Of a DNA stretch of 64,000 nt, positions 10,610 to 23,056 are shown piece after piece. The stretch is from Gilliamella sp. wkB7 (GTDB lineage Bacteria > Pseudomonadota > Gammaproteobacteria > Enterobacterales > Orbaceae). Made by a program: the position numbers and the translations under genes. The first letter of the stretch is position 1. Every line of letters begins with the position of its first letter. Location: the NCBI RefSeq assembly GCF_001693435.1, contig NZ_CM004509.1:1860001-1924000 (forward strand), given 5' to 3'. The notes below the pieces were generated by a model, which was given only the letters and a program-made list of their open reading frames with translations, was not told the DNA's origin and did no database searches.

Positions 10610-12097
10610 ATGTCGTTACCAATGATTGTCACCTTTGCTGTGTACATTTTAGGAATGATTGCAATTGGTTTTTTTGCGTTTCGCGCAACACAAAACTTTG
10701 GTGATTATATATTAGGTGGACGTCGTATCGGTAGCGTTGTGACAGCACTTTCTGCTGGAGCTTCCGACATGAGTGGTTGGTTGTTAATGGGGCTTCCTGG
10801 CGCTGTTTTTTTATTTGGTATTTCGCAAAGCTGGATTGCAATTGGTTTAATAATTGGTGCATATCTAAATTGGTTACTGATTGCTGGAAGACTGCGTGTT
10901 TTTACTGAAATTAACCATAACTCATTAACATTACCCGATTACTTTGCTCGACGATTTGATGATAAAAGCTCATTACTCCGTATTATTTCAGCCATTATTA
11001 TTCTTATTTTCTTTACTATTTATTGCGCTTCAGGTGTAGTTGCAGGAGCCAAGTTATTTGAAAGTACATTTGGTATGAGTTATGGATGGGCAATGTTAGC
11101 TGGGGCTGGAGCAACGATAGCTTATACATTTATTGGTGGATTTCTAGCAGTAAGTTGGACTGACACTATTCAAGCTAGTTTGATGATGTTTGCACTTATT
11201 TTAACTCCAATTATGGTTATGGTGAACGCTGGTGGATTTACTGATGCAATGAATTATATTGAATTACTTAATCCTGATTATGTTAATTTATTTGCTCATA
11301 TGGATTTTGTTGCCATTATTTCACTATTGGGATGGGGGCTTGGATATTTTGGTCAACCTCATATTTTAGCAAGATTTATGGCTGCAGACTCGCATGATGT
11401 TATGAAAAATGCTCGTCGAATTAGTATGACATGGATGATTTTATGCTTGGGAGGCGCAATTACTGTTGGCTTTTTTGGTATTGCTTTTTTTGCTCATAAT
11501 CCTGATTTAGCCTATCTAATCAATGATGGTAAACATGAACGTATTTTTATTGAATTGTCAAAATTACTCTTCAATCCTTGGATTGCAGGTGTTTTATTGG
11601 CAGCTATTTTAGCTGCGGTTATGAGTACTCTAAGTTGCCAATTGTTGGTTTGTTCAAGTGCATTAACAGAAGATTTTTATCGCGCATTTTTTAGACCAAA
11701 AGCAAAACAAAAAGAACTTGTTTGGGTTGGGCGTATAATGGTACTAATTGTATCAATTGTAGCAATATTATTAGCGATTAATCCAAATAACAGTGTACTT
11801 GATTTGGTAAGCCATGCATGGGCTGGCTTTGGTGCGGCGTTTGGTCCTATTATTGTATTTTCTGTTTTTTGGGCGCGCATGACACGTAACGGAGCATTAG
11901 CCGGTATGATAATTGGTGCAGTAACTGTATTACTTTGGATTAATTTTAATTGGTTTAATCTTTATTCGCTTATTCCTGGATTTTTATTTGCTTCTATTGG
12001 CATTATTATTTTTAGCCTTTTTGATAAAAAACCTAATGAAATAGTGGAAGATCATTTCAAACAAGCGTATAAACGTTATCATAACAAGACACAATAG
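10610..12097 (+). CDS. putP: Sodium/proline symporter
   Basis: A 495-residue sodium:solute symporter (E. coli PutP 502) with about 13 hydrophobic segments. The segment FGDYILGGRRIGSVVTALSA near residues 30-50 and GASDMSGWLLMGLPGA near 50-66 are characteristic of PutP, and the S-x-S of the sodium site can be seen in MSTLSCQLLVCSSALTEDFY. It imports proline with Na+ for osmoprotection or as a carbon/nitrogen source. No putA is adjacent. The 268-base gap to divergent nth presumably contains both promoters, but none stands out. Confidence 0.93.
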   Translation: MSLPMIVTFAVYILGMIAIGFFAFRATQNFGDYILGGRRIGSVVTALSAGASDMSGWLLMGLPGAVFLFGISQSWIAIGLIIGAYLNWLLIAGRLRVFTEINHNSLTLPDYFARRFDDKSSLLRIISAIIILIFFTIYCASGVVAGAKLFESTFGMSYGWAMLAGAGATIAYTFIGGFLAVSWTDTIQASLMMFALILTPIMVMVNAGGFTDAMNYIELLNPDYVNLFAHMDFVAIISLLGWGLGYFGQPHILARFMAADSHDVMKNARRISMTWMILCLGGAITVGFFGIAFFAHNPDLAYLINDGKHERIFIELSKLLFNPWIAGVLLAAILAAVMSTLSCQLLVCSSALTEDFYRAFFRPKAKQKELVWVGRIMVLIVSIVAILLAINPNNSVLDLVSHAWAGFGAAFGPIIVFSVFWARMTRNGALAGMIIGAVTVLLWINFNWFNLYSLIPGFLFASIGIIIFSLFDKKPNEIVEDHFKQAYKRYHNKTQ

Positions 12098-12151
12098 ATT
12101 ATTATTTAAGATAAAATATAAATCGTAAAAAAATTTAATAGGTAGAATATT

Positions 12152-13423
12152 ATGACAAAAAATGTGATCAAACAACTGCAAGAGCGAGGACTTATTGCTC
12201 AGCTTACTGATGAAAAAGCACTAATAGAACTAATTGAACAAAATTCTATTGCGCTTTATTGTGGTTTTGATCCAACAGCCGATAGCCTACATTTAGGGCA
12301 TTTGGTGCCGTTACTTTGTTTAAAGCGCTTTCAATTAGCAGGCCATAAACCTGTTGCTTTAGTTGGTGGCGCGACAGGATTAATTGGTGATCCTAGTTTT
12401 AAAGCCGTTGAACGCAAACTTAATACTCAAGAAACAGTTGTTGAATGGAGTGAAAAAATAAAACAGCAAGTTTCACCATTCTTAGATTTTGATTGTGGTG
12501 AACAATCGGCTGTTGTTGCCAATAACTACGATTGGTTTGGTAGTATGAACGTTCTAACATTTTTACGTGATATTGGTAAATACTTCTCGGTTAATGCCAT
12601 GATTAACAAAGAATCTGTCAAGCAACGTATTGATCGCGATGAAGTAGGGATCTCGTTTACAGAATTTTCTTATAGTCTATTACAGTCCTATGATTTTGCG
12701 TGCTTAAATAAATCTCATAATGTTGTTTTACAAATTGGTGGATCTGACCAGTGGGGTAATATTACCGGCGGTATAGATTTAACGCGTCGTTTACATCAAA
12801 AACAAGTTTATGGTTTGACCGTACCTTTGATCACAAAATCAGATGGAACTAAATTTGGTAAAACCGAAAGTGGTGCAGTATGGCTTGATCCTAAAAAGAC
12901 GAGTCCGTATAAATTTTATCAATTCTGGATTAATACTGCTGATGCTGATGTTTATCGGTTCTTGAAATTCTTTACATTTATGCCATTAAATGAAATTGAT
13001 GCATTAGAGGAAGAAGATAAAAATAGTGGTGTTGCACCTCGTGCTCAATATGTTCTTGCCGAGGAGGTTACTCGTCTCGTACATGGTGAAGAAGGACTAA
13101 ATGCAGCTAAACGAATTACTGAAAGTTTATTTTCAGGGCGATTAAGTGATTTATCGCAAGCCGATCTAGAACAGCTTGCGCAAGATGGCATGCCAACGCT
13201 TGATGTTGAAAGTGATGTCGATTTACAACAAGCAATTGTCAATGCTCAATTTGCGCCATCACGAGGACAAGCTAGAACCATGATTGAATCGAATGCTATT
13301 TCAATTAATGGTGAACGTAATACAACAACTGATTATCGTTTTTCAGATAATGATAAACTTTTTAATCGTTATACCTTGCTTCGTCGCGGTAAAAAATATT
13401 ATTGCTTATTAATTTGGAGATAA
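12152..13423 (+). CDS. tyrS: Tyrosyl-tRNA synthetase
   Basis: A 423-residue class I synthetase (E. coli 424). The HIGH-type motif is in [13 protein letters not shown] (about 38-50), the KMSKS equivalent is KFGKT (about 233-237), and a C-terminal S4 RNA-binding domain ends in [15 protein letters not shown]. It charges tRNA-Tyr in the cytoplasm. It is followed 4 bases later by pdxY, the same pair as in E. coli. Confidence 0.97.
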   Translation: MTKNVIKQLQERGLIAQLTDEKALIELIEQNSIALYCGFDPTADSLHLGHLVPLLCLKRFQLAGHKPVALVGGATGLIGDPSFKAVERKLNTQETVVEWSEKIKQQVSPFLDFDCGEQSAVVANNYDWFGSMNVLTFLRDIGKYFSVNAMINKESVKQRIDRDEVGISFTEFSYSLLQSYDFACLNKSHNVVLQIGGSDQWGNITGGIDLTRRLHQKQVYGLTVPLITKSDGTKFGKTESGAVWLDPKKTSPYKFYQFWINTADADVYRFLKFFTFMPLNEIDALEEEDKNSGVAPRAQYVLAEEVTRLVHGEEGLNAAKRITESLFSGRLSDLSQADLEQLAQDGMPTLDVESDVDLQQAIVNAQFAPSRGQARTMIESNAISINGERNTTTDYRFSDNDKLFNRYTLLRRGKKYYCLLIWR

Positions 13424-13427
13424 TTCC

Positions 13428-14294
13428 ATGAAAAGTATTTTATCGATTCAGTCACATGTGGTATTTGGTCATGCAGGAAATAGTGCAGCAGTGTTTCCTA
13501 TGCGTCGAATAGGCGTAGATGTTTGGCCTCTAAATACAGTACAATTTTCTAATCATACTCAATATCATCAGTGGACAGGAACGGTAATGCCTGCATCTCA
13601 TCTGATTGAGATTGTTGATGGAATTAATGCCATTGATGAATTAAGACGTTGCGATGCAGTACTAAGCGGTTATATGGGATCACCAGAACAAGGTGATGCC
13701 ATTATTGAGATTGTTAAAAAAGTAAAAGCTGTTAATCCAAATGCTATTTATCTTTGTGATCCAGTGATGGGGCATCCTGAAAAAGGCTGCTTTGTTGCAC
13801 CAGGTGTATCTGCATTTTTATGTAATACTGCATTACCTATGGCAGATATAATGGCACCCAATATACTTGAGCTTGAAGAACTTAACGGTAAACAACATAT
13901 CAATAATGTTGATGAGGCTGTATTAGCTTGCAGAGCCATATGTGAAAAAGGGCCAAAAGCTATTTTGGTTAAACATCTAAGCCGGGCAGGATATCATAAT
14001 GATCGTTTTGAAATGTTACTTGTGACTCAAAATGAAGCATGGCACATAAGTAGACCGTTAGTTGATTTTGGTGTAAAACAACCGGTTGGTGTTGGTGATA
14101 TGACCAGTGGATTATTTTTAGCTAATATTCTACTTGGAAAATCATTGGTAGAAGCTTTAGAACATACTACTGCTGCGGTGTATGCTGTTATGCTCGAAAC
14201 TTTAAAACAAAATGAATATGAATTACAATTGGTTGCAGCACAAGATGAAATAGCAAAACCAACTCAGTGGTTTAGTGCGAAAAAAATTGATTAA
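13428..14294 (+). CDS. pdxY: Pyridoxal kinase PdxY
   Basis: A 288-residue ribokinase-fold enzyme (E. coli PdxY 287) that phosphorylates pyridoxal in the PLP salvage pathway. It opens with [18 protein letters not shown], has YLCDPVMGH near residue 110, and the anion-hole and catalytic aspartate motif [10 protein letters not shown] (about 221-230). It is directly downstream of tyrS, as in E. coli, which favours PdxY over PdxK. Confidence 0.95.
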   Translation: MKSILSIQSHVVFGHAGNSAAVFPMRRIGVDVWPLNTVQFSNHTQYHQWTGTVMPASHLIEIVDGINAIDELRRCDAVLSGYMGSPEQGDAIIEIVKKVKAVNPNAIYLCDPVMGHPEKGCFVAPGVSAFLCNTALPMADIMAPNILELEELNGKQHINNVDEAVLACRAICEKGPKAILVKHLSRAGYHNDRFEMLLVTQNEAWHISRPLVDFGVKQPVGVGDMTSGLFLANILLGKSLVEALEHTTAAVYAVMLETLKQNEYELQLVAAQDEIAKPTQWFSAKKID

Positions 14295-14352
14295 TTATCA
14301 AAATATGTAAAAATGAGATATCTTTCTGGATTATTATATACATGAGGGGATA

Positions 14353-14787
14353 ATGGATAACATTTCATTGGGAGGAAAGCTTGCCTATTTAAGAGAGCAA
14401 ATGGGATTCACTCAAGATGATATTGCCAATAAGATTCATGTCCGTAAAACGATAATTGATGACATTGAAAAAGAACAATTGATTCGGACTTCTTTTGTTT
14501 TTGTTAAAGGGTATATCCGTTCTTATGCTGAACTTGTAGGTTTATCCGCTGATGAATATCAACCTTATCTTGATGAGTTATCCCACCACTACCAATCCTA
14601 TGAAATGAAAAATTATTCACAAAAATATAAAAAAAGACATGGAAAAAAAATATTTTTTATGATTGTTTTAGTTTTTTTATGCGCATTAGGTGTTACCCTA
14701 TATTATGTTAATAAAGAAAATAAAAGTAATCTTGTGGAAGTTAGTCACTATATTTCTCCATCACTATCTAAACATGTTAATAGTTAG
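14353..14787 (+). CDS. rodZ: Short RodZ-like cytoskeletal/HTH membrane protein
   Basis: A 144-residue protein with an N-terminal cro/C1-type helix-turn-helix (about residues 7-66, with LRRxx-like KLAYLREQMGFTQDDIA), a lysine-rich stretch, one membrane segment (about 98-117, FFMIVLVFLCALGVTLYYV) and only about 27 residues after it. RodZ links the MreB cytoskeleton to the cell wall synthesis machinery; its cytoplasmic HTH part binds MreB. E. coli RodZ is 337 residues and has a large periplasmic domain that is absent here. The position directly upstream of ispG-hisS-yfgM-bamB-der is exactly that of rodZ. No remnant of the missing domain is seen in the 86 bases before ispG. Confidence 0.8.
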   Translation: MDNISLGGKLAYLREQMGFTQDDIANKIHVRKTIIDDIEKEQLIRTSFVFVKGYIRSYAELVGLSADEYQPYLDELSHHYQSYEMKNYSQKYKKRHGKKIFFMIVLVFLCALGVTLYYVNKENKSNLVEVSHYISPSLSKHVNS

Positions 14788-14873
14788 CAAATTTTCTTAT
14801 TCTCATACAGACTTTTGCTTTAAATCTTGTTAAGATTGCTGGCTAGTTATTTTGTAATATAATTAGGCATGTT

Positions 14874-15983
14874 ATGAGTCATCAAGATTCACCTATTATT
14901 AGACGAGAATCTACCCAAATTTATGTCGGCAATGTTCCTATTGGTGGTGGGGCTCCAATTGCTGTTCAATCGATGACAAATACTCGTACAACAGATGTTG
15001 AAAAAACCGTAGCCCAAATTCAAGCTCTTGAACGTGTTGGCGTCGATATTGTTCGTGTTTCTATTCCCACAATGGATGCAGCAGAAGCTTTTAAATTTAT
15101 TAAACAGCAAGCAAAAGTTCCACTTATTGCTGACATTCATTTTGATTATCGTATTGCTCTGAAAGTTGCTGAGTATGGAGTAGACTGTTTAAGGATAAAT
15201 CCTGGTAATATAGGTAACGAATCGAGAATACGTGCGGTTGTTGATTGTGCTAAAGATAAAAATATTCCAATTCGCATTGGGGTTAATTCAGGCTCACTGG
15301 AAAAAGATATACAAGAAAAATATGGGGAGCCAACTCCGCAAGCAATTGTAGAGTCAGCCATGCGTCATGTTGACATACTTGACCGGCTTAATTTTGATCA
15401 GTTTAAAGTTAGTGTAAAAGCTTCTGATGTTTTTACAGCAGTTGATGCTTACCGATTGTTGGCTAAGCAAATTAAGCAGCCATTGCATTTAGGTATTACT
15501 GAAGCTGGTGGAGTTCGTAGTGGTGCTATTAAATCGGCTATAGGGTTGGGATTATTATTATCAGAAGGTATTGGTGATACCTTACGTGTATCATTAGCTG
15601 CTGACCCTACAGAAGAAGTGAAAGTTGGATTTGATATTCTAAAATCACTGCGTATACGGGCTCGAGGCATTAATTTTATTGCATGTCCTACATGCTCTCG
15701 TCAAGAATTTGATGTAATAAATACGGTAAATATATTGGAACAAAGATTAGAAGATATTATTACACCTATGGATGTCTCAATTATTGGTTGTGTGGTCAAT
15801 GGCCCTGGTGAAGCATTAGCTTCAACTATGGGGGTTGCCGGCGGTCATAATAAAAGTGGCTTTTATGAAGATGGTGTGCGAATAGGTCGTATTGATAATG
15901 AGCAAATGATTGACGAATTAGAAGCTAAAATCCGTGCTAAAGCATTATTATTGAAAAATAAAATTTCAACAACTGAATTATAA
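14874..15983 (+). CDS. ispG: 4-hydroxy-3-methylbut-2-en-1-yl diphosphate synthase (flavodoxin)
   Basis: A 369-residue enzyme of the MEP isoprenoid pathway (E. coli 372) that converts MEcPP to HMBPP. The TIM-barrel N-terminus includes [16 protein letters not shown]. The 4Fe-4S ligands are at about C270 and C273 ([11 protein letters not shown]) and C305 (GCVVNGPGE), matching the E. coli positions. It follows rodZ and precedes hisS as in E. coli. Confidence 0.97.
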   Translation: MSHQDSPIIRRESTQIYVGNVPIGGGAPIAVQSMTNTRTTDVEKTVAQIQALERVGVDIVRVSIPTMDAAEAFKFIKQQAKVPLIADIHFDYRIALKVAEYGVDCLRINPGNIGNESRIRAVVDCAKDKNIPIRIGVNSGSLEKDIQEKYGEPTPQAIVESAMRHVDILDRLNFDQFKVSVKASDVFTAVDAYRLLAKQIKQPLHLGITEAGGVRSGAIKSAIGLGLLLSEGIGDTLRVSLAADPTEEVKVGFDILKSLRIRARGINFIACPTCSRQEFDVINTVNILEQRLEDIITPMDVSIIGCVVNGPGEALASTMGVAGGHNKSGFYEDGVRIGRIDNEQMIDELEAKIRAKALLLKNKISTTEL

Positions 15984-16006
15984 TTTTAAAAGAAAGTGAA
16001 TAAAAA

Positions 16007-17284
16007 ATGACAGATAAAAAAATTCAATCAATACGTGGAATGAACGATTTACTTCCAACTGAGAGTGCAAGTTGGCAACAGATTGAAAAAATCGTTAAAG
16101 GTGTATTAAATAGCTATGGTTATAACGAAATTAGAACACCTATTGTTGAAGATACTGCACTTTTTAAAAGAGCGGTAGGTGAAGTTACAGATATCGTTGA
16201 AAAAGAGATGTATACATTCAATGATCGTAATAATGAGAGCATTACTCTGCGTCCTGAAATTACAGCAGGTTGTGTTCGTGCCGGTATTGAACATGGTCTT
16301 TTTTATAACCAAGAGCAAAGACTTTGGTATTTAGGACCTGCTTTTCGTTACGAAAAACCGCAAAAAGGGCGTTATCGTCAATTTCATCAATTTGGTGTTG
16401 AAGTCTTTGGGCTTGAAGGACCAAATATTGATGCAGAACTTATTTTATTAACAGCTCGTTTTTGGAAAGCGCTAGGTATTGAACAGCATACTTCTCTTGA
16501 ACTTAATTCAATTGGTTCTCTTGAGGCTCGAGCAAATTATCGTAATGCTTTAGTGAGCTTCCTTGAACAACACAAAGATAAATTGGATGAAGACTGTCTA
16601 CGTAGAATGTATACTAATCCATTAAGAGTTCTTGACTCAAAAAATCCTGTTATACAAGATTTGTTAGATAAAGCACCAAAATTATTTGATTATTTGGATG
16701 AAGAATCTAAAGAGCACTTTGATGGTTTGTGTCGCTTATTAGATAATGCTGGAATCAAATACAATATTAACCAACGGTTAGTTCGTGGATTAGATTACTA
16801 TAATCGCACCGTTTTTGAATGGGTAACAAGCAGTTTAGGAGCACAAGGTACCGTTTGTGGTGGTGGTCGTTATGATGGTCTTGTTAGCCAACTAGGAGGA
16901 CAACCTACACCAGCTGTTGGTTTTGCTATGGGTGTTGAGCGTTTAGTTTTATTAGTTCAAGCAGTCAACCCGTCATTGAACTGTGATAATTCAATTGATA
17001 TTTATATGATTTCGTCAGGTGATGAAAAGACAATCTCAGCAGCACAATGCATAGCAGAACAATTACGAGATGGATTACCTGAAAAACGCATTGTCACCAA
17101 TTATGGTTCCAGTAATTTCAAGAAACAATTTGCCAAGGCTGATAAGTTAGGTGCTAAAATAGCGGTTATTATTGGTGAAAATGAAATAGCAAACCAAACA
17201 GTAACCATTAAAAATTTACAAAACGGTGAACAAGTTGAAGTAGTGCAAACAAATATTATTCAAACTTGTTTGGCTATACTATAA
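16007..17284 (+). CDS. hisS: Histidyl-tRNA synthetase
   Basis: A 425-residue class II synthetase (E. coli 424). It has motif 2 in [19 protein letters not shown] (about 113-131), the histidine-binding loop [13 protein letters not shown] (about 259-271) and motif 3 in [13 protein letters not shown]-terminal anticodon-binding domain follows. It sits in the conserved ispG-hisS-yfgM-bamB-der block, 23 bases after ispG. Confidence 0.97.
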   Translation: MTDKKIQSIRGMNDLLPTESASWQQIEKIVKGVLNSYGYNEIRTPIVEDTALFKRAVGEVTDIVEKEMYTFNDRNNESITLRPEITAGCVRAGIEHGLFYNQEQRLWYLGPAFRYEKPQKGRYRQFHQFGVEVFGLEGPNIDAELILLTARFWKALGIEQHTSLELNSIGSLEARANYRNALVSFLEQHKDKLDEDCLRRMYTNPLRVLDSKNPVIQDLLDKAPKLFDYLDEESKEHFDGLCRLLDNAGIKYNINQRLVRGLDYYNRTVFEWVTSSLGAQGTVCGGGRYDGLVSQLGGQPTPAVGFAMGVERLVLLVQAVNPSLNCDNSIDIYMISSGDEKTISAAQCIAEQLRDGLPEKRIVTNYGSSNFKKQFAKADKLGAKIAVIIGENEIANQTVTIKNLQNGEQVEVVQTNIIQTCLAIL

Positions 17285-17303
17285 AGGATAATAGGAGAAA
17301 AAA

Positions 17304-18017
17304 GTGAGTCATCAATTAACGCCTGAGGAACAATTTTCGGAGATTAAAGAATTTTTTGCAAAAACATGGAAAATAATGGTTGCAGTTATCGTAATTGGTT
17401 TACTAGCTTTTTATGGATGGCATTACTGGCAATCTTATAAAGTGGATAAGTCAATTGAGTCATCAGAACGATATGAACAATTAATAGCGAAATTAGATAA
17501 TAGTAACCCAGATTCTGTCAATGAATTAGTCGCTTTTGCTAAAAAAGACGATACTATTTATAGTGTATTTGCTAGTTTTAATGCAGCTAAATTTTATGTT
17601 GAAGTATTAAAAGATTATGCAGGCGCACAAGTTTTACTAACGGATTCTCTAAAGAAAACGGATGCAGAACCCGTTAAAGCAATCGCATATATTCGAATAG
17701 CTCGTTTACAATATCAACAAGAAAAATATCAAGATAGTTTAACTTCATTAGGTAAGGTATCTGAACAAAGTTGGATGACTATTGTAAACGATATCCGTGG
17801 TGATATATTTGTGAAGATGGCTCGTTATAGTGATGCTGTTGATGCATATAACCTTGCGTTGACTTCATCCTCAACTAATGAGTTAAAAACAAATATAAAA
17901 ATGAAATTAAATGAAGCACAATACTTAAAAGATAAACAGGAAGAACAAGCAATAAAAGATAAGGCAGAACAAGAGTCACAAGGGAATAATGTAGCAACAG
18001 AAGAAAGTAAAAATTAA
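17304..18017 (+). CDS. yfgM: YfgM-like TPR ancillary SecYEG translocon protein
   Basis: A 237-residue bitopic inner-membrane protein with a membrane helix at about residues 24-40 (IMVAVIVIGLLAFYGWHYW) followed by a TPR_21-type periplasmic region. In E. coli YfgM (206 residues) pairs with PpiD at the Sec translocon and helps periplasmic chaperone hand-off. Here the protein is about 30 residues longer because of a low-complexity, charged C-terminal tail rich in K, E and Q. Synteny between hisS and bamB supports the call. Confidence 0.88.
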   Translation: MSHQLTPEEQFSEIKEFFAKTWKIMVAVIVIGLLAFYGWHYWQSYKVDKSIESSERYEQLIAKLDNSNPDSVNELVAFAKKDDTIYSVFASFNAAKFYVEVLKDYAGAQVLLTDSLKKTDAEPVKAIAYIRIARLQYQQEKYQDSLTSLGKVSEQSWMTIVNDIRGDIFVKMARYSDAVDAYNLALTSSSTNELKTNIKMKLNEAQYLKDKQEEQAIKDKAEQESQGNNVATEESKN

Positions 18018-18044
18018 TTTATCCTGCTATAAGGGTCATAGAAT

Positions 18045-19217
18045 ATGAAGTTAACAAAATATTTTTTTACCAGTGTTTTAATTTGTTCACTTGCGGGATG
18101 TTCCTTATTTGGTGGTGAAGAAGAGATTGTACAAATTTCACCTTCACCAACAGTGAAAAGCCAATTTCCTATTCAGCAAATATGGCGAAATAGTACATCG
18201 GGAAATACGCAAATTTACTCCTTATTAGGTCCTGCTAGTTATGATAATACTGTTTATGTTGCTAGTCGCAGTGGACAAGTTAAAGCCATTGATTTATTAA
18301 ATGGTAATACTATATGGGATGTAAATTTATCCCAAAGCACATTTTTTAGTAGCAAAACAGCTTTGTTTTCTGGTGGAGTAAGCGTTGATGACAAATATGT
18401 TTACATTGGAAGTGAACGGGCAGTTGTTTATGCCTTAGATCGTAGTAATGGTAAAGTTGTTTGGGAAAAAAAAGTAAACGGCGAAGTACTTGCTCGACCT
18501 GTATCTTCTCAGGATAAATTGATTATTCATTCTGCTAATGGCATTTTACAAGGACTAAACCGTAATACCGGTGAAGTGCTGTGGGATGTAACTCTTGATA
18601 CTCCTTCTTTATCGTTAAGAGGCAATTCAACACCAACGGTTGTTCATGGTGCAGCAATTGTGGGAGATGATAGTGGGCGAGTAAATGCTTACTATATCAA
18701 AGATGGCCAACTCATTTGGCAACAACGTATTTCTCAACCGACAGGTTCAACTGAAATAGCAAAATTGAACGATGTTGATTCTACACCTGTTGTTGAAGGA
18801 AATTTGGTTTATTCTATTGGTTATAATGGATATGTTGCAGCATTGGATCTAAGTAATGGTCAAGTTGTTTGGCGTAAGCAATTAGGTTCAACACATAGTT
18901 TTGCTGTCGATTCCCAACAGATATTCGTTGTTGATCAGGATGATAATGTTCAAGCTATCACTAAAAAAGGTGGTGCACTGGACTGGACCCAACCAGGCCT
19001 TTTACATCGTCAATTAACCGATCCAGTTGTTTACCAAGATTATATTATTGTTGGTGACTTTGAAGGTTATTTGTATTTTCTAAATAAAGATAGCGGCGAA
19101 ATCGTTGCTAAAACACAAGTAAGTAATAGTGGTTTAATATCGCGACCATTAATAGTAGACAATAAAATAATTGTCCAAGCTAAAAATGGTGATATTTATG
19201 CGTTTACAAAAAATTAA
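18045..19217 (+). CDS. bamB: Outer-membrane protein assembly lipoprotein BamB
   Basis: A 390-residue lipoprotein with a signal peptide ending in the lipobox LAGC (Cys19) and Ser at +2, so it should be sorted to the outer membrane. The rest is a PQQ-type beta-propeller with repeated motifs such as VYALDRSNGKVVWEKKV and YVAALDLSNGQVVWRKQL. BamB is part of the BamABCDE complex that folds outer-membrane beta-barrels. Length matches E. coli (392). It is between yfgM and der, 18 bases before der. Confidence 0.95.
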   Translation: MKLTKYFFTSVLICSLAGCSLFGGEEEIVQISPSPTVKSQFPIQQIWRNSTSGNTQIYSLLGPASYDNTVYVASRSGQVKAIDLLNGNTIWDVNLSQSTFFSSKTALFSGGVSVDDKYVYIGSERAVVYALDRSNGKVVWEKKVNGEVLARPVSSQDKLIIHSANGILQGLNRNTGEVLWDVTLDTPSLSLRGNSTPTVVHGAAIVGDDSGRVNAYYIKDGQLIWQQRISQPTGSTEIAKLNDVDSTPVVEGNLVYSIGYNGYVAALDLSNGQVVWRKQLGSTHSFAVDSQQIFVVDQDDNVQAITKKGGALDWTQPGLLHRQLTDPVVYQDYIIVGDFEGYLYFLNKDSGEIVAKTQVSNSGLISRPLIVDNKIIVQAKNGDIYAFTKN

Positions 19218-19235
19218 GGTAAATAGAGAATATAC

Positions 19236-20711
19236 ATGGTACCAGTTATAGCACTAGTTGGTCGTCCAAACGTTGGAAAGTCGACTTTATTTAATCGGTT
19301 AACTCGAACTAGAGACGCATTAGTTGCTGATTTTCCCGGATTAACTCGTGATCGTAAATATGGACGAGCCGAAATTAAAGGACATGAATATATCGTCATT
19401 GATACTGGCGGTATTGATGGAACTGAAGATGGGGTTGAAAGCTTTATGGCAGAACAATCCCTACAAGCAATTGAAGAAGCAGATATTGTTCTTTTCTTAG
19501 TAGATGCTAGAGCAGGCGCTATGCCTGCTGATCATGCTATCGCTAAACACTTGCGTTCCCGCCAGAAAGCTACATTTTTAGTAGCAAATAAAATTGATGG
19601 TATTGATGCTGATATTGCTATTTCTGATTTTTATGGGCTAGGATTAGGTGAAATTTATTCAATTGCAGCTAGTCATGGTCGAGGAGTAAGTTCATTAATT
19701 GAGACTGTTTTAGAGCCTATTTTTCAATTCAAAGATGAACAGCAAAATAATTTTGTTAACGATGAATCATCTAACGATTTGCCCGAGTCATATGATGATC
19801 TTGTCCTTGATGATGATGATACTCAATCACTGATAAATCAACCTATCAAGGTTGCTATTGTTGGGCGTCCAAATGTTGGTAAGTCAACACTAACTAATCG
19901 TATATTAGGTGAAGAGCGTGTTGTTGTATATGATATGCCAGGAACAACGCGAGATAGCATTTATATACCAATGACACGTGATGAACGTGAATACGTCTTA
20001 ATTGATACCGCAGGTGTTCGTAAAAGAGGTAAAGTAACCGAAACCGTTGAAAAATTTTCTGTCATTAAAACATTACAAGCAATTGAAGATGCTAATGTTG
20101 TGATTTTAGTTATTGATGCCAGAGAAGGAGTGTCAGATCAAGACTTATCATTACTTGGTTTTATTATAAATAGTGGTCGCTCACTTGTAATAGCTGTTAA
20201 TAAATGGGATGGCTTATCACAAGACATCAAAGAACAAGTCAAGACGACTCTTGATGATCGGCTTGATTTTATTGATTTTGCTCGAGTACATTTTATTTCT
20301 GCTTTACATGGTAGTGGAGTTGGTAATTTATTTGATTCCATTCAAGAAGCTTATGACTGTGCAACGCGTCGTGTAAATACGGCACTACTAACAAAAATAA
20401 TGCAAATGGCACAAGATGATCACCAACCTCCTTTGGTGTGTGGTCGTCGAGTAAAATTAAAATATGCACATGCTGGTGGCTATAATCCACCAATTGTTGT
20501 TATTCATGGTAATCAAGTTGAAGATTTACCTGACTCTTATAAGCGTTATTTAATGAACTATTTTAGACGTTCATTAAAAATTATGGGTTCGCCAATTCGA
20601 ATACAATTCAAAGAAGGAGCTAACCCATTTGAAGGTCGAAAAAATAGCTTAACAGCATCACAGCAACGTAAACGTCGCCGGTTGATGAAACATGTTCGAG
20701 GTCGAAAATAA
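19236..20711 (+). CDS. der: Double-domain GTPase Der (EngA)
   Basis: A 491-residue protein (E. coli 490) with two consecutive G domains, each starting with GRPNVGKST (about 9-17 and 209-217), an acidic linker between them (about 170-200), and a C-terminal KH-like domain ending in a basic tail ([18 protein letters not shown]). Der acts in 50S subunit assembly. It is the end of the conserved ispG-der block and is followed 3 bases later by the zinc-ribbon gene. Confidence 0.97.
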   Translation: MVPVIALVGRPNVGKSTLFNRLTRTRDALVADFPGLTRDRKYGRAEIKGHEYIVIDTGGIDGTEDGVESFMAEQSLQAIEEADIVLFLVDARAGAMPADHAIAKHLRSRQKATFLVANKIDGIDADIAISDFYGLGLGEIYSIAASHGRGVSSLIETVLEPIFQFKDEQQNNFVNDESSNDLPESYDDLVLDDDDTQSLINQPIKVAIVGRPNVGKSTLTNRILGEERVVVYDMPGTTRDSIYIPMTRDEREYVLIDTAGVRKRGKVTETVEKFSVIKTLQAIEDANVVILVIDAREGVSDQDLSLLGFIINSGRSLVIAVNKWDGLSQDIKEQVKTTLDDRLDFIDFARVHFISALHGSGVGNLFDSIQEAYDCATRRVNTALLTKIMQMAQDDHQPPLVCGRRVKLKYAHAGGYNPPIVVIHGNQVEDLPDSYKRYLMNYFRRSLKIMGSPIRIQFKEGANPFEGRKNSLTASQQRKRRRLMKHVRGRK

Positions 20712-20714
20712 ATT

Positions 20715-21649
<935 letters not shown>

Positions 21650-21665
21650 TTGATTTTAGTAAAAG

Positions 21666-21697
21666 AGTCAGATAGTTTTTAGCTATCTGACTTTTTT
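21666..21697 (+). terminator. Rho-independent terminator of adk
   Basis: A perfect 10-bp stem, AGTCAGATAG (21666-21675) and CTATCTGACT (21683-21692), is followed by six T. It lies between convergent adk and the metY-type gene and may also help stop the latter. Confidence 0.9.
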
Positions 21698-21710
21698 ATT
21701 GCATAATAGG

Positions 21711-22991
21711 TCAATTCGAAGCAGCTGTAAGGGCTTGCTCTAGATCAGCAATAATATCATCAATATGTTCGATACCAATAGATAAGCGAATCATTTCTTG
21801 ACTGACTCCTGCTTTTTGCAGCTCTTCATTATTAAGTTGTCTATGTGTTGTGGTGGCTGGATGGCAAGCTAATGAACGAGTATCGCCGATATTAACTAAG
21901 CGAATTATCAGTTTTAATGCGTCAATAAATTTAGCTCCGGCTTGCTTACCTCCTTTTATACCAAACGATAAAATACCAGCTGGCAAACCATTATCCATCT
22001 GTTTTATGGCTAATTGGTGTTCTGGATGATTTGATAAACCAGCATAATTTACCCAGCTAACTTGGGGATGAGCTTCTAAATATTGGGCGACTTTTAGGGT
22101 ATTTTGACAGTGACGTTCAACTCTTAAAGATAATGTTTCGAGTCCTTGTAGCAGTAAAAAAGTATTAAATGGAGATAATGCTGCGCCCATATTACGCAAG
22201 GGGATAACACGACAGCGCGCTATATAAGCAGCAGTACCAAATGTTTCAGTATATGAAACGCCATGATAAGATGGGTCAGGTTGATTTAACATTGGATATT
22301 TATCCGCATGATCTTTCCAAGGAAATTTACCTGAATCAACAATCATTCCACCTAAACTATTGCCGTGCCCACCAATATATTTAGTGAGGGAATGAATGAC
22401 TATATCTGCTCCAAATTCAAACGGTCGGCAAAGTGCAGGGCTCGCAACAGTATTATCGACAATCAAAACGATACCATGACGATGAGCAATATCCGCTAAT
22501 GCTGCAATATCAACAATATTGCCAGCGGGATTACCTATACTTTCACAATAGATGGCTTTCGTTTTGTTATCTATCTGTTTTTCAATAGCGACAAGATCAT
22601 CGTGAGGAGCAAACTTAGTTGTAATACCAAAGTTAGGTAATGTATGAGCAAATAAATTATACGTTCCACCATAAAGTTTAGAAACTGAAACGATATTTTC
22701 ACCAGTAAAAGTAATTGCTTGAATTGCATAAGTAATGGCAGCCATACCTGATGCTACGGCTAAGGCTCCAACTCCGCCTTCAAGGGCCGCAACTCTTGCT
22801 TCAAGTACTGCATTAGTTGGATTCGTAATTCTTGTATAAATATTTCCAGGCACTTTCAAATCAAAAAGATCTGCACCATGTTGTGTGTCGTCAAAAGAAT
22901 AAGAAGTAGTTTGATAAATAGGTACAGCAACAGCGTGGGTTGTTAATTCGGGTGTATAGCCAGTATGGATGGCAATGGTTTCTGGTTTCAT
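21711..22991 (-). CDS. metY: O-acetylhomoserine sulfhydrylase-type PLP enzyme (MetY family)
   Basis: A 426-residue member of the Cys/Met metabolism PLP family. It starts with [13 protein letters not shown], and has [21 protein letters not shown] (split here for length: YTRITNPTN then [12 protein letters not shown]) near residues 52-73 and the PLP lysine in [14 protein letters not shown] (about residue 204). The 420-430 length and the [17 protein letters not shown] segment point to O-acetylhomoserine (thiol)-lyase rather than MetB or MetC. It would make homocysteine from sulfide and an O-acylated homoserine. It is downstream of ybeD on the same strand with a 65-base gap. No MetJ-type operator was recognised. 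Confidence 0.88.
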   Translation of the reverse strand: MKPETIAIHTGYTPELTTHAVAVPIYQTTSYSFDDTQHGADLFDLKVPGNIYTRITNPTNAVLEARVAALEGGVGALAVASGMAAITYAIQAITFTGENIVSVSKLYGGTYNLFAHTLPNFGITTKFAPHDDLVAIEKQIDNKTKAIYCESIGNPAGNIVDIAALADIAHRHGIVLIVDNTVASPALCRPFEFGADIVIHSLTKYIGGHGNSLGGMIVDSGKFPWKDHADKYPMLNQPDPSYHGVSYTETFGTAAYIARCRVIPLRNMGAALSPFNTFLLLQGLETLSLRVERHCQNTLKVAQYLEAHPQVSWVNYAGLSNHPEHQLAIKQMDNGLPAGILSFGIKGGKQAGAKFIDALKLIIRLVNIGDTRSLACHPATTTHRQLNNEELQKAGVSQEMIRLSIGIEHIDDIIADLEQALTAASN

Positions 22992-23056
22992 ATTAGAGCC
23001 TCATTATTGCAGTATGAGACTCTATTTTGCGAAAAAATTTTAAAAAAAGCAATAAA

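Noticed and set aside
22992..23056. Riboswitch or MetJ operator upstream of the metY-type gene
   Set aside because: The 65-base gap shows no SAM-riboswitch-like helices and no tandem AGACGTCT-type boxes.
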